Source of the DNA: Clostridiales bacterium
GTDB lineage: Bacteria; Bacillota; Clostridia; Christensenellales; Aristaeellaceae
Length of the DNA: 55,110 bases
Assembly (NCBI GenBank): GCA_012837525.1
Contig: DUQZ01000060.1
Coordinates: 1-55,110 of the forward strand
Direction: 5' to 3'
Numbering within the stretch: position 1 is the stretch's first letter; every line of letters begins with the position of its first letter. Under the pieces are notes generated by a model. That model saw only the letters and a program-made list of their open reading frames with translations. It had not been told where the DNA came from and did not search any database. Shown here piece by piece: positions 1-7,884 of this stretch. A program made the position numbers and the translations under genes.

Positions 1-1
1 C

Positions 2-46
2 TACTCAAACTGGAAGACATGGCTGACCCGCCTGATTCTGCGATAA
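2..46 (+). CDS. Possible C-terminal end of an upstream gene (partial)
   Basis: The window opens inside sequence that stays open in frame 2 and ends at a TAA at 44-46, giving a tail that finishes TWLTRLILR. A promoter for the next gene begins only 18 bases later, which fits a gene ending here. Fourteen codons are too few to identify the protein. The other two forward frames are less convincing: one stops at once and one runs through the tRNA. Confidence 0.3.
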   Translation, partial: YSNWKTWLTRLILR

Positions 47-63
47 AGAGGTGTTATTTGCGC

Positions 64-92
64 TTGACGGATGCCCGTTGGGGTGCTATTAT
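64..92 (+). promoter_or_regulatory. Promoter of tRNA-Val
   Basis: A TTGACG -35 element (64-69) and a TATTAT -10 element (87-92) are separated by 17 bases. Transcription would start about 6 bases before the mature tRNA 5' end at 106. Confidence 0.75.
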
Positions 93-105
93 CTCTATTG
101 CACCC

Positions 106-181
106 GGTCTGTTGGCTCAGTTGGTAGAGCACATCGTTCACATCGATGGGGTCACTGGTTCGAGTCCAGTACAGACCACCA
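106..181 (+). tRNA. tRNA-Val (anticodon CAC)
   Basis: The cloverleaf is complete. The 7-bp acceptor stem GGTCTGT/ACAGACC is followed by an encoded A-CCA. The D arm GCTC...GAGC, the anticodon stem CATCG/CGATG with loop TTCACAT, and a T arm with the TTCGAGT loop are all present. The anticodon CAC reads the valine codon GTG. The gene stands alone between its own promoter and a terminator. Confidence 0.93.
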
Positions 182-182
182 C

Positions 183-205
183 AACCGCCGTCATGGCGGT
201 TTTTT
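183..205 (+). terminator. Intrinsic terminator after tRNA-Val
   Basis: A 7-bp stem AACCGCC/GGCGGTT with a 5-base loop (GTCAT) runs into a T tract. It starts two bases after the tRNA CCA end. Confidence 0.85.
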
Positions 206-249
206 AAACAGTTTTTATCTTAGCTTATCTACAGGAGTTTTGTGAATTG

Positions 250-639
250 ATGAAGTATTTGACAGAGCGGGATGGCGTTGTTGTACGGGGTAAACAGGTT
301 GGCCGCAAGCTGGGCGTGCCCACGGCCAATATTCCTTATGTGCCTGGCGAAACCAACCTGCCGGATGGGGTGTATGTCGCGGACCTTGTCCTGCTGGATC
401 AAAACAACCGCGTGGTGCAGGGCGTGCTCAACCAGGGAGACCATCCCACGGTACCTGGCGGCTTGCCCACCATCGAGATTCACTTGTTTGATTTTGATGA
501 GGAATTATATGACCAGCGCGTGCGCGTGCGCTATTTGCACTTCATCCGTCCGGAATTAACCTTTGATACCAAGGAAGCGATGCGGGTTGAAATGATGGAA
601 GACATCAGAATCGCCAAAGAATGGTTTGCCGCGCATTAA
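250..639 (+). CDS. Stand-alone riboflavin kinase domain protein
   Basis: The 129-residue product matches only the C-terminal flavokinase half of bacterial RibF, which phosphorylates riboflavin to FMN with ATP. Visible signatures are GRKLGVPTANI near residue 18, the GVYVADL strand and IEIHLFDF near residue 75, whose Glu is the catalytic residue in the family. The N-terminal FMN adenylyltransferase domain of the usual fusion of about 300 residues is absent, and no coding sequence for it precedes this gene. An AGGAG at 233-237 lies 12 bases before ATG 250 and 9 bases before a TTG at 247, so TTG 247 is a possible start. The stop overlaps the convergent murI stop by 4 bases. FAD synthesis would need another gene elsewhere. 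Confidence 0.82.
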   Translation: MKYLTERDGVVVRGKQVGRKLGVPTANIPYVPGETNLPDGVYVADLVLLDQNNRVVQGVLNQGDHPTVPGGLPTIEIHLFDFDEELYDQRVRVRYLHFIRPELTFDTKEAMRVEMMEDIRIAKEWFAAH

Positions 640-1409
640 AAAAGTGATTGCGCGACCTTCAGCATCCGCCGCAGCTGCGCTTCCTTCTCTGCGCTGCCGG
701 TGCTGATGATGTCAATCTGCGCAAGCTGATGCGGGCTTGCCAGTAAACCCTGTTCTGACAATCTTTTGATCAATTGCCGCGTGACCCCATCATTGCTGTC
801 CAACAGCCTTGTGCCCGCCGGCAAATGGGCCGTGATCGTGTCTTTTAAAAACAAATAGTGTGTGCAGCCCAGCACAACAGAATCGATTACCTGGTCCTGG
901 TACGGCGCGAACAAATCAGCCAGATAGCGATGCAGAGCGGGGCTGTCCAGCTCCTCCCGCTCCACAAAATCCATCAAGCCAGGGCTGGGCAGGGAGGCAG
1001 CGTTCTGACCGTATTTCTCAAACAAACTGCGGTATTTTTGGCTCTTCACAGTAAGCGGCGTCGCCAACACTAAAATCAGCCCATCTTGGTGCGTATCATA
1101 GGCCAGTTTCAAGGCGGGCTCAATCCCAATAACAGGGAATTGGTAGGCATCCCGCAAGGCATTGATGCCCGCGCTGGTCGCGGTGTTGCAGGCAACCACC
1201 AAGGCTTTGATGCCGCGGTTCGTCAATTGTTTGACCGCGTCCATCGTCAATGCGCGTACCTGGGCATCACTTTTTGTCCCATAGGGCGCGTGCGCGCTGT
1301 CACCCAGGTAGACAAACCGCTCGTTGGGCAGTTGTTTCATTGCGGCAGCCAGCATGCTCAGTCCGCCGATGCCGCTGTCAAAAAAACCAATCGGTAAATC
1401 CTTGCTCAT
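636..1409 (-). CDS. murI: Glutamate racemase
   Basis: This enzyme converts L-glutamate to D-glutamate for peptidoglycan synthesis. The two catalytic cysteines sit in VVACNTATSAG (Cys74) and VVLGCTHY (Cys182), and the N-terminal DSGIGG motif carries the conserved Asp11. The length of 257 residues is normal. The start chosen is the ATG at 1409, preceded by GGGGAGG; a longer in-frame reading to 1442 would place that ribosome binding site inside the gene. It is transcribed alone, convergent with the flavokinase and divergent from the DNA glycosylase. D-Glu is needed downstream of MurC, whose gene lies about 1 kb away. Confidence 0.95.
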   Translation of the reverse strand: MSKDLPIGFFDSGIGGLSMLAAAMKQLPNERFVYLGDSAHAPYGTKSDAQVRALTMDAVKQLTNRGIKALVVACNTATSAGINALRDAYQFPVIGIEPALKLAYDTHQDGLILVLATPLTVKSQKYRSLFEKYGQNAASLPSPGLMDFVEREELDSPALHRYLADLFAPYQDQVIDSVVLGCTHYLFLKDTITAHLPAGTRLLDSNDGVTRQLIKRLSEQGLLASPHQLAQIDIISTGSAEKEAQLRRMLKVAQSLF

Positions 1410-1425
1410 ACTGCCTCCCCGAAAA

Positions 1426-1455
1426 ATTATAACACACCGCAAAAACCGCGCTCAA
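1426..1455 (-). promoter_or_regulatory. murI promoter
   Basis: On the reverse strand a TTGAGC -35 element (1450-1455) and a perfect TATAAT (1426-1431) are separated by 18 bases, directly upstream of the GGGGAGG site of murI. Confidence 0.65.
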
Positions 1456-1505
1456 GCAGCCTTTACCTGTATGCTACAATGACAGGACGATGTTTGGAGG
1501 ACGCG

Positions 1506-2312
1506 ATGAGGGTACACATTCCGGATTTTAACTTAAAACTAACCGCCAACAGCGGGCAGTCCTTCCGCTTTTATGAGGTGGATCAACACCATTTTGAGAT
1601 CATTGCCTTTCGTCGCCGCTTAGCAATCAGTGATCTGGGCGCGGATATGTTTGATTTTGACTGCAGTCCAAACGAGTTTGAACAAATCTGGCAATCGTAT
1701 TTTGATCTGCAACGGGATTACACAAAGCTTGAAGGCATGATACCGCATCCGGACAGCTACATCGCAAAGGCATACTCGTACGCGAAAGGACTGCGTATCC
1801 TGCGCCAGGAAGCTTTTGAAACAGTCATCGCGTTCATTATTTCCCAGCGCAAATCCATTCCAGCCATCAAAGGCTGCATGGCACAGTTGGCCGCGCGGTT
1901 TGGAGACCCGATTGATGATAAAACCTTCGCGTTTCCCACACCCGCACAATTGGCCGCGGCGGACGAAGCCGGTCTGGCCGCCTGCGGGCTGGGATACCGC
2001 GTGAAATATGTCAAAGGCACTGCCAAAATGATTGCGGATGGCATAGTGGATGAATCAGCGATTGGCGCGCTGGCGGATGAGCAGCTGGAGGAGGAACTGT
2101 TAAAGCTGCCTGGCATTGGCCGGAAAGTGGCCGCCTGCATTATGCTGTTTGCCTACCAGCGCATGGATTCCTTCCCCATAGATGTGTGGATTCAGCGGGT
2201 GTTTGAAGCGGAATTTCAAGACGGCTTCCCGTTTGAGCAGTTTCAAGGGGTCAGCGGCATCATCCAGCAGTATCTGTTTTGCTATGCAAGGCATCAGGCT
2301 GGAAGAGGATAG
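1506..2312 (+). CDS. 8-oxoguanine DNA glycosylase/AP lyase, OGG1 type
   Basis: A base-excision repair enzyme of the helix-hairpin-helix GPD superfamily. The hairpin LPGIGRKVAACI (residues 201-212) carries Lys207, aligned with the catalytic lysine of OGG1, followed by FPIDVW with Asp226 as the activating aspartate. The N-terminal NSGQSFRF resembles the start of the OGG N-terminal domain. These residues imply a bifunctional enzyme that removes oxidised guanine and nicks the strand by beta-elimination. GGAGG at 1496-1500 supports ATG 1506 (268 residues). It appears to be a single gene, divergent from murI and separated from murC by a promoter. Confidence 0.85.
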   Translation: MRVHIPDFNLKLTANSGQSFRFYEVDQHHFEIIAFRRRLAISDLGADMFDFDCSPNEFEQIWQSYFDLQRDYTKLEGMIPHPDSYIAKAYSYAKGLRILRQEAFETVIAFIISQRKSIPAIKGCMAQLAARFGDPIDDKTFAFPTPAQLAAADEAGLAACGLGYRVKYVKGTAKMIADGIVDESAIGALADEQLEEELLKLPGIGRKVAACIMLFAYQRMDSFPIDVWIQRVFEAEFQDGFPFEQFQGVSGIIQQYLFCYARHQAGRG

Positions 2313-2323
2313 ACCGTAATAAC

Positions 2324-2352
2324 TTGTAAACAAAATGACACAACGCTATAAT
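2324..2352 (+). promoter_or_regulatory. Promoter upstream of murC
   Basis: TTGTAA (2324-2329) and TATAAT (2347-2352) with a 17-base spacer, about 34 bases before the murC start. Confidence 0.65.
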
Positions 2353-2385
2353 ACAAGTCTACACCGCACTTGAGAGGGGACGCAG

Positions 2386-3801
2386 ATGGAAGGCATCAGC
2401 TTAAAGGACACGCGCAATCAACGGATTCACATGGTAGGCATCGGCGGCGCCAGCATGGCTGGTTTGGCAGAGATGCTCTATCATGATGGCTATCTGGTGT
2501 CCGGCAGTGATTCGGCGGAGAGTTACGCCTTAAAGCGTCTGCGCGGCTTCAACCTGGACGTGCGGGCTGGCCATCACCCTGAGATGGTTGACGGTGCGGG
2601 GCTGTTGGTGTATTCCGCCGCCATCGCGGTGGATGACCCGGAGCGCGTGGAAGCGCGGCGGCTGGGCATTCCGCAGATGGAGCGCGCTGTCCTGCTGGGT
2701 GAAATCATGCAGGACGCGGCCCGCCAGGTCTGCGTCTGCGGCACACACGGCAAGACCACCACCACGGCCATGCTGGCCCAGATGCTGCACGAAATTGACG
2801 CGGACCCCACCGTCCATTTGGGCGGCAGCCTGGATGCCATTGGCGGCAGCATCCGTATTGGTGACAGTGGTCTGTTCGTAGCCGAAGCCTGTGAGTTTAA
2901 CCGCAGCTTCCTGCATATGCCGGTTACCATGGCGCTGCTGCTCAACATCGAGGTAGACCATCTGGACTGCTATGGCACGATGGATGCGGTGGAAGCCGCC
3001 TATGTGGCGTTTTTGGAGCACTTGCCGGATGACGGAAAGGTGCTGGCATTGGGCGATGACGAGCGCGTGTCCAGGGTGTTGAGTCAGTTAACCCCCAAAA
3101 ACCGCGTTATTTATACATTTGGCAATCAGCCGGATTTTGACTATTCCTTCGCCCAGTTGGAGTTTGACCAGAAAGGCAACGCGTTTTTTGATGTGCGCTA
3201 CCAGGGCAACACGCTGTGCCCGGTCAATCTGCGTGTGCCAGGCCTGTACAACGCGCTGCATGCCCTGGTCGCCATTGCCGCTGTGCATCAGTTGGGGTTT
3301 GATACCAAACAAGCCGCGGCATCCCTTGCCAACTATACCGGCGCCCGCCGGCGCTTTGAGCATACCGGTGTTGTGAAGGGGATGGACTTATACCATGATT
3401 ATGGGCATAACCCGGCAGAAATGCGCGCCGCAATCGACATGGCCAGGCTACAAAACAGGCGGGTGATTGCAGTGATGCAGCCGCATACCTACAGCCGCGT
3501 CAAGACTTTGTTTGATGAGTACCTTACCTGCACCAAACAGGCGGACATCACCCTGGTGACAGATATTTACGCAGCCCGTGAAAAGGCCCCGGGGGACATC
3601 AACACCCCCATGCTGATAGACGGCATGACAGCACATGGCGTGACAGCCTATCATACCCCCGGGTTTGATGAGACAGAAGCCTGGCTGCTGAAGAACGGTC
3701 AACCCGGTGACCTGGTTATCACCATGGGGTGCGGTAATATCAACCTGCTCAATGACCAGATGCAGGAAAACGAAAAGCAACGAACAGCCGCTGGCAACTA
3801 A
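2386..3801 (+). CDS. murC: UDP-N-acetylmuramate--L-alanine ligase
   Basis: This enzyme adds L-alanine to UDP-MurNAc, the first amino-acid step of peptidoglycan precursor synthesis in the cytoplasm. The 471-residue protein has the N-terminal UDP-binding fold ([15 protein letters not shown]), the ATP-binding P-loop [10 protein letters not shown] at about residues 118-127, the central [10 protein letters not shown] segment and the C-terminal [11 protein letters not shown] segment of Mur ligases. The HMVGIGG start distinguishes MurC from MurD/E/F. A good promoter precedes it and lepA follows 10 bases later, so the two are probably cotranscribed. This pairing with lepA is not the usual neighbourhood of either gene. 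Confidence 0.95.
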   Translation: MEGISLKDTRNQRIHMVGIGGASMAGLAEMLYHDGYLVSGSDSAESYALKRLRGFNLDVRAGHHPEMVDGAGLLVYSAAIAVDDPERVEARRLGIPQMERAVLLGEIMQDAARQVCVCGTHGKTTTTAMLAQMLHEIDADPTVHLGGSLDAIGGSIRIGDSGLFVAEACEFNRSFLHMPVTMALLLNIEVDHLDCYGTMDAVEAAYVAFLEHLPDDGKVLALGDDERVSRVLSQLTPKNRVIYTFGNQPDFDYSFAQLEFDQKGNAFFDVRYQGNTLCPVNLRVPGLYNALHALVAIAAVHQLGFDTKQAAASLANYTGARRRFEHTGVVKGMDLYHDYGHNPAEMRAAIDMARLQNRRVIAVMQPHTYSRVKTLFDEYLTCTKQADITLVTDIYAAREKAPGDINTPMLIDGMTAHGVTAYHTPGFDETEAWLLKNGQPGDLVITMGCGNINLLNDQMQENEKQRTAAGN

Positions 3802-3811
3802 CGGAGGGAAC

Positions 3812-5620
3812 ATGGCAAGAAAACGGCTTGATAACATAAGGAATTTTTGCATTATCGCGCACATTGACCACGGCAAAAGCACGCTGGCAGACCGGATTCT
3901 GGAAAAAACCGGCGCGTTTGAGCTGCGTCAGATGACCGACCAGGTGCTCGACAGCATGGAGTTGGAGCGCGAGCGCGGCATCACCATCAAGTCAAAGGCT
4001 GTCAACATGACCTACAAGGCCAGGGACGGGCACACCTATGTCCTCAATTTGATTGACACACCCGGCCATGTGGACTTCACCTATGAGGTCAGCCGCGCGC
4101 TAGCAGCCTGTGAAGGCGCGCTGTTGGTTGTGGACGCAACCCAGGGGGTGGAAGCCCAGACCCTGGCCAATGTTTATCTTGCCCTGGAGCATGACCTGGA
4201 GACCATCCCGGTCATCAACAAAATTGACTTGCCCAGCGCGCAGCCGGAGGAAGCCAAAAAAGAGATAGAGGACTTGATCGGCCTGTCCGCCGAGAACGCG
4301 CCCCTGGTATCCGCAAAGATGGGGCTAGGAATTGAAGAAGTACTGGAAGCCATCGTCACCCAGGTGCCCCCGCCCGAAGGGGATGAGGATGCCCCCTTGC
4401 AAGCGCTGGTATTTGACGCGATGTATGACAACTACAAGGGCGCCATCTGCTACGTTCGCATCATGAATGGTGTATTGACGCCTGGCATGCGCATGCGCAT
4501 GATGCAAACCGGCGCGGAATTTGATGTGGTGGAGGTAGGCAAGCTGATACCAGGCTTTGCCCCCTGTGATGCCTTAAAGGCCGGAGAGGTCGGCTACGTC
4601 AGCGCGTCCATCAAGGAAGTGCGCGATACCCGTGTGGGGGATACCATCACCAATGCCGCAGCGCCCGCGAAAGAGCCGCTGCCCGGCTACAAAAAAGCAG
4701 TTCCCATGGTGTACTGCGGTATCTATCCTGCCGATGGCGCGGATTATCCCGCCCTGCGTGACGCGCTTGAGAAACTGCGCATGAATGACGCGTCCCTGAC
4801 CTTTGAAGCGGAGACCAGCTCTGCCCTGGGCTATGGCTTCCGCTGCGGTTTCTTGGGCTTGTTGCATATGGAAATCATCCAGGAGCGCCTGGAGCGCGAG
4901 TTTGACCTGGGGCTGATCACAACCGTGCCCAACGTTATTTATGAAATTGTCAAAACCAACGGCGAAACCGTGCACGTGGACAACCCCAGCAATCTGCCGG
5001 ACATTGGCGAGGTGGATGTCATGCGTGAGCCCTTTGTGCTCTCCACCATTTTTACACCCCAGGAGTATGTGGGCACTTTGATGGAATTGTGCCGGGACAA
5101 GCGCGGCGTGTTCAAGGACATGCAGTATGAAGGCGAGCGGGTGAAGCTCACCTATGATATGCCGCTCAATGAGGTCATTTACGATTTCTTTGACCAGCTC
5201 AAAAGCCGCAGCCGCGGCTATGCCTCCCTGGATTATGAGCTGACCGGCTACCAGGACAGCGAACTGGTAAAGCTTGATTTCCTCCTCAACGGGGAGATTT
5301 GCGACGCTTTTACCATGATTGTCCACAAGGACAAAGCCTACGCGCGTGCCCGCAACATCGCCGAAAAACTGAAGGATGTCATCCCGCGCCAGCAGTTCGA
5401 GATTCCCATCCAGGGCGCCATTGGCGGCAAGGTTATCGCGCGTGAAACAGTCAAGGCTGTGCGCAAGGATGTGTTGGCCAAGTGCTATGGCGGCGATATC
5501 TCAAGAAAAAAAAAGCTGCTTGAGAAGCAAAAGGAAGGCAAGAAGCGCATGCGCAAGTTTGGCAGCGTGGAATTGCCCAGCGAAGCCTTCATCGCGGTCC
5601 TCAAAATGGGGGATGATTGA
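3812..5620 (+). CDS. lepA: Elongation factor 4 (LepA), ribosome back-translocating GTPase
   Basis: A 602-residue translational GTPase. The G domain shows [10 protein letters not shown] (G1), ERGITIK (G2), DTPGHVDF (G3) and NKIDLP (G4). The protein ends with the LepA-specific C-terminal domain ([19 protein letters not shown]), which excludes BipA and EF-G. LepA acts on the ribosome under stress and during initiation or assembly. A GGAGGG at 3803-3808 fixes the start at ATG 3812; upstream in-frame codons belong to the end of murC. Confidence 0.96.
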   Translation: MARKRLDNIRNFCIIAHIDHGKSTLADRILEKTGAFELRQMTDQVLDSMELERERGITIKSKAVNMTYKARDGHTYVLNLIDTPGHVDFTYEVSRALAACEGALLVVDATQGVEAQTLANVYLALEHDLETIPVINKIDLPSAQPEEAKKEIEDLIGLSAENAPLVSAKMGLGIEEVLEAIVTQVPPPEGDEDAPLQALVFDAMYDNYKGAICYVRIMNGVLTPGMRMRMMQTGAEFDVVEVGKLIPGFAPCDALKAGEVGYVSASIKEVRDTRVGDTITNAAAPAKEPLPGYKKAVPMVYCGIYPADGADYPALRDALEKLRMNDASLTFEAETSSALGYGFRCGFLGLLHMEIIQERLEREFDLGLITTVPNVIYEIVKTNGETVHVDNPSNLPDIGEVDVMREPFVLSTIFTPQEYVGTLMELCRDKRGVFKDMQYEGERVKLTYDMPLNEVIYDFFDQLKSRSRGYASLDYELTGYQDSELVKLDFLLNGEICDAFTMIVHKDKAYARARNIAEKLKDVIPRQQFEIPIQGAIGGKVIARETVKAVRKDVLAKCYGGDISRKKKLLEKQKEGKKRMRKFGSVELPSEAFIAVLKMGDD

Positions 5621-5663
5621 TTTTGACAACCCCTGTTTTGAAACAATTTAAGGGTAATAATTT

Positions 5664-7478
5664 ATGAAATGTCCTGCTTGCGGCCATTGGAACCGCGCCA
5701 GTTTCCCCAAATGCTTCAAATGCGGTGAGCCTTTGCATCACCTGCATGAGGAGGTCGTGGAAACCCCTGCTGAGGAATTGACAAGAACGGGCCCAATCAC
5801 CACAGATGGCCCGACTGTCATCCAATTTGATGAGCAGGGAAACGAAATTGTCAAGACGGACAAGCTGGACAAGCTTGCCCAGGAAATGCTGAACCTGCAT
5901 GAGCGCAAGCGGCTGGGCGAAAAAAAGCAAAAAGAACTGCGCTCCCGCGGCGCGCAGCGGGGCTTCGCGCCCTCGGGCACCCGGGTTTCCGGCGTATCCA
6001 GGCGCAGCCGCTTTTTTGCGGACCCCAAGGCACAGCGAAAAAAACAGGAAGAGTGGATGTCCGAGCAAAGCCGTGTGGATTATGACGGCTTTATCGACCA
6101 GCCTACCTATTACACCATCGCGGGAGATGACGTCAATTACGCGGAACGTTCCTCCACCGCGACCAATATGTATGGCAGCATGAATGTGCCGCTGCCCAAA
6201 GGCAAGCGCAAACGGGTGATTGGACGTCCGCGTGTGTTGATTTATCTTGCCCTGGCACTGACACTCATCGCTGGATTTATTGTGCTGTACCAATATGTTA
6301 TCTCACCCTGGGTCATCAGCAGAACCATGGCGTCTGATGAGCCGGAGCCCATCATCTCCGCTTCCATCCTGGATGATCTGGCGGCGCACACCATCTCCAT
6401 CCCGGCGCCGGAAGGCGCGCAGATCTATATCAAAGAACTGCGAAAGAACTACATTGTTACAGGCGGATACGCCACCTTCCAGGTGCCGGATTATTTCTGG
6501 TATGAGCTCATGGAGAACCTGACCCAGGAAACCATGGATGTGGAGCTGACGCCGTTCATCAGAACCAGCTCCGGCGAGCAAAAGCAGATGGACCCTGTCC
6601 GCTATACGATTGAAATCCCTTTGTCACCCATCACTTTGATCAACCCGGATGTCACCCACCTTGAGGTGAGTACCCCAGTGTACAACGTGCGCTTCCAGGT
6701 GATGCAAAACAGCAGGGTGCTGATTAACAACGAGGACTACTCCTCCTATGTCAACATGCAAAACGGCCTGATTAGCTACAACGCGGCGGTTCAGCCCATC
6801 GGCAACAACCTGATCACCATCTCCGTGCGCAGCCAGTATTACAGGGAGAACACGGTGGAGCTTAACATCTACCGCGAGGTGCAGGACATCCCGCTGGATC
6901 TGGCCAGCACGCTGGATGACAGAAGTTCCGAACCTGAAATGACCATCCGCGCGACCACCAGGGCGGGCGCCTCAATTACGGTATTGAGCCCGCACAAGGA
7001 GTTGGATACCTCACTCCTTGGCAGCACAGGGGAATTCAATTTCAAAGCGGTGTTTTCAAAGATTGGCACCAACACGATTGAAATCCGCGCGGATTTCCCG
7101 GATAAAAAGCCGACAACCGTCAAATATGACGTGTACTATCTGCCGGTTCCGGACATCTATACCAAGAAGGCCTGGGCGCTGGACGCTGCCTGGGGCTATC
7201 CGGATTTGCTGGCCAACATGAATACCCGTATCGCCAACACGCAGATCTATACCTTTACGGGCCCCATTAAGGAAATCATCAGTACACGCCCGCAATTGGC
7301 CATCTTTGATGTGACAGATGGCAGTGGGAATGAGCTGCTGGTCCTGTGCGAAAACCAAACCAGAACACACTGGAAACTGGGTGAGCGCTACTGGATCTTC
7401 GGCGATGCTTATGGCATGTACGGCAGCATTCCGCGCCTGATTGCCCGCTACACCTATACCGCCAAAGAGAAGAAATAA
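5664..7478 (+). CDS. Unrecognised membrane protein: zinc ribbon, single TM helix, extracytoplasmic beta-rich domains
   Basis: I do not recognise this 604-residue family. The N terminus holds a four-cysteine zinc ribbon (Cys3, Cys6, Cys17, Cys20), then a charged, basic stretch with KKQKEL and SRRSR segments, probably disordered. One transmembrane helix lies at about 191-213, preceded by KGKRKRVIGRPR, so the zinc ribbon is predicted to be cytoplasmic. The outer part has repeated beta-rich modules of Ig-like character (for example 430-490) and a C-terminal segment (about 530-600) resembling an OB-fold. It starts 43 bases after lepA with a weak AAGG site and is followed by the secG promoter. A sensory or envelope scaffold role is only a guess. 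Confidence 0.85.
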   Translation: MKCPACGHWNRASFPKCFKCGEPLHHLHEEVVETPAEELTRTGPITTDGPTVIQFDEQGNEIVKTDKLDKLAQEMLNLHERKRLGEKKQKELRSRGAQRGFAPSGTRVSGVSRRSRFFADPKAQRKKQEEWMSEQSRVDYDGFIDQPTYYTIAGDDVNYAERSSTATNMYGSMNVPLPKGKRKRVIGRPRVLIYLALALTLIAGFIVLYQYVISPWVISRTMASDEPEPIISASILDDLAAHTISIPAPEGAQIYIKELRKNYIVTGGYATFQVPDYFWYELMENLTQETMDVELTPFIRTSSGEQKQMDPVRYTIEIPLSPITLINPDVTHLEVSTPVYNVRFQVMQNSRVLINNEDYSSYVNMQNGLISYNAAVQPIGNNLITISVRSQYYRENTVELNIYREVQDIPLDLASTLDDRSSEPEMTIRATTRAGASITVLSPHKELDTSLLGSTGEFNFKAVFSKIGTNTIEIRADFPDKKPTTVKYDVYYLPVPDIYTKKAWALDAAWGYPDLLANMNTRIANTQIYTFTGPIKEIISTRPQLAIFDVTDGSGNELLVLCENQTRTHWKLGERYWIFGDAYGMYGSIPRLIARYTYTAKEKK

Positions 7479-7516
7479 CTGCAGATTGCCTTGTTTTTTG
7501 CATGAATTGTGAATGC

Positions 7517-7545
7517 TTGATATTTTATTGATTAGATGCTATCAT
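7517..7545 (+). promoter_or_regulatory. secG promoter
   Basis: TTGATA (7517-7522) and TATCAT (7540-7545) are spaced by 17 bases, 33 bases ahead of the secG start. Confidence 0.6.
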
Positions 7546-7578
7546 TCAAATGTTGATTTTACGTAGGGGGATGACCTG

Positions 7579-7818
7579 ATGACCACTGTACAGACCATTT
7601 TTACCGTTTTGTTGTTAATTTCGTCCTTAAGCCTGATTGTTTCCGTCCTGCTCCAAAAGGGTGATGCTGATGGCATCAGCGCTTTGGGCGGCGGCAGCAG
7701 CAGCGACAGCTTCTTTGGCAGAAACAAGGCCAAATCTGTGGAAGGCCGGCTGGCCATGCTCACCAAGGGCAGCGCCATCGCGTTTGTCGTTTTAGGTTTG
7801 ATTTTAATTCTTGTCTGA
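7579..7818 (+). CDS. secG: Preprotein translocase subunit SecG
   Basis: A 79-residue protein with two hydrophobic helices (about 5-24 and 60-78) flanking the SecG loop LLQKGDADGISALGGGSSSDSFFG, where the glycine/serine-rich segment is diagnostic. It is the small accessory subunit of the SecYEG channel in the cytoplasmic membrane. AGGGGG at 7565-7570 precedes the ATG by 8 bases. In many Firmicutes secG is followed by rnr and smpB; here an ABC-F ATPase gene follows. Confidence 0.93.
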   Translation: MTTVQTIFTVLLLISSLSLIVSVLLQKGDADGISALGGGSSSDSFFGRNKAKSVEGRLAMLTKGSAIAFVVLGLILILV

Positions 7819-7884
7819 TACTTAAGGACGCAAGAAAGCTGACGCCAGGCGCCGACTTTTTTCTTTCCAGCAGGTTTTTCGCAG

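Noticed and set aside
19..245. Two overlapping forward open frames of 62 and 64 codons
   Set aside because: Both run through the tRNA-Val gene and its terminator, have no ribosome binding site and resemble no protein.
4574..5326. 250-codon reverse frame opposite lepA
   Set aside because: It is a shadow frame with no conserved motif.
7571..7579. Two-codon upstream frame (ATG ACC TGA) overlapping the secG start
   Set aside because: Its ATG touches the Shine-Dalgarno sequence, leaving no spacing for initiation; chance occurrence is likely.
7820..7880. Terminator between secG and the ABC-F gene
   Set aside because: The GACGCC/GGCGCC stretch before the T run cannot form a stem with a workable loop by eye.
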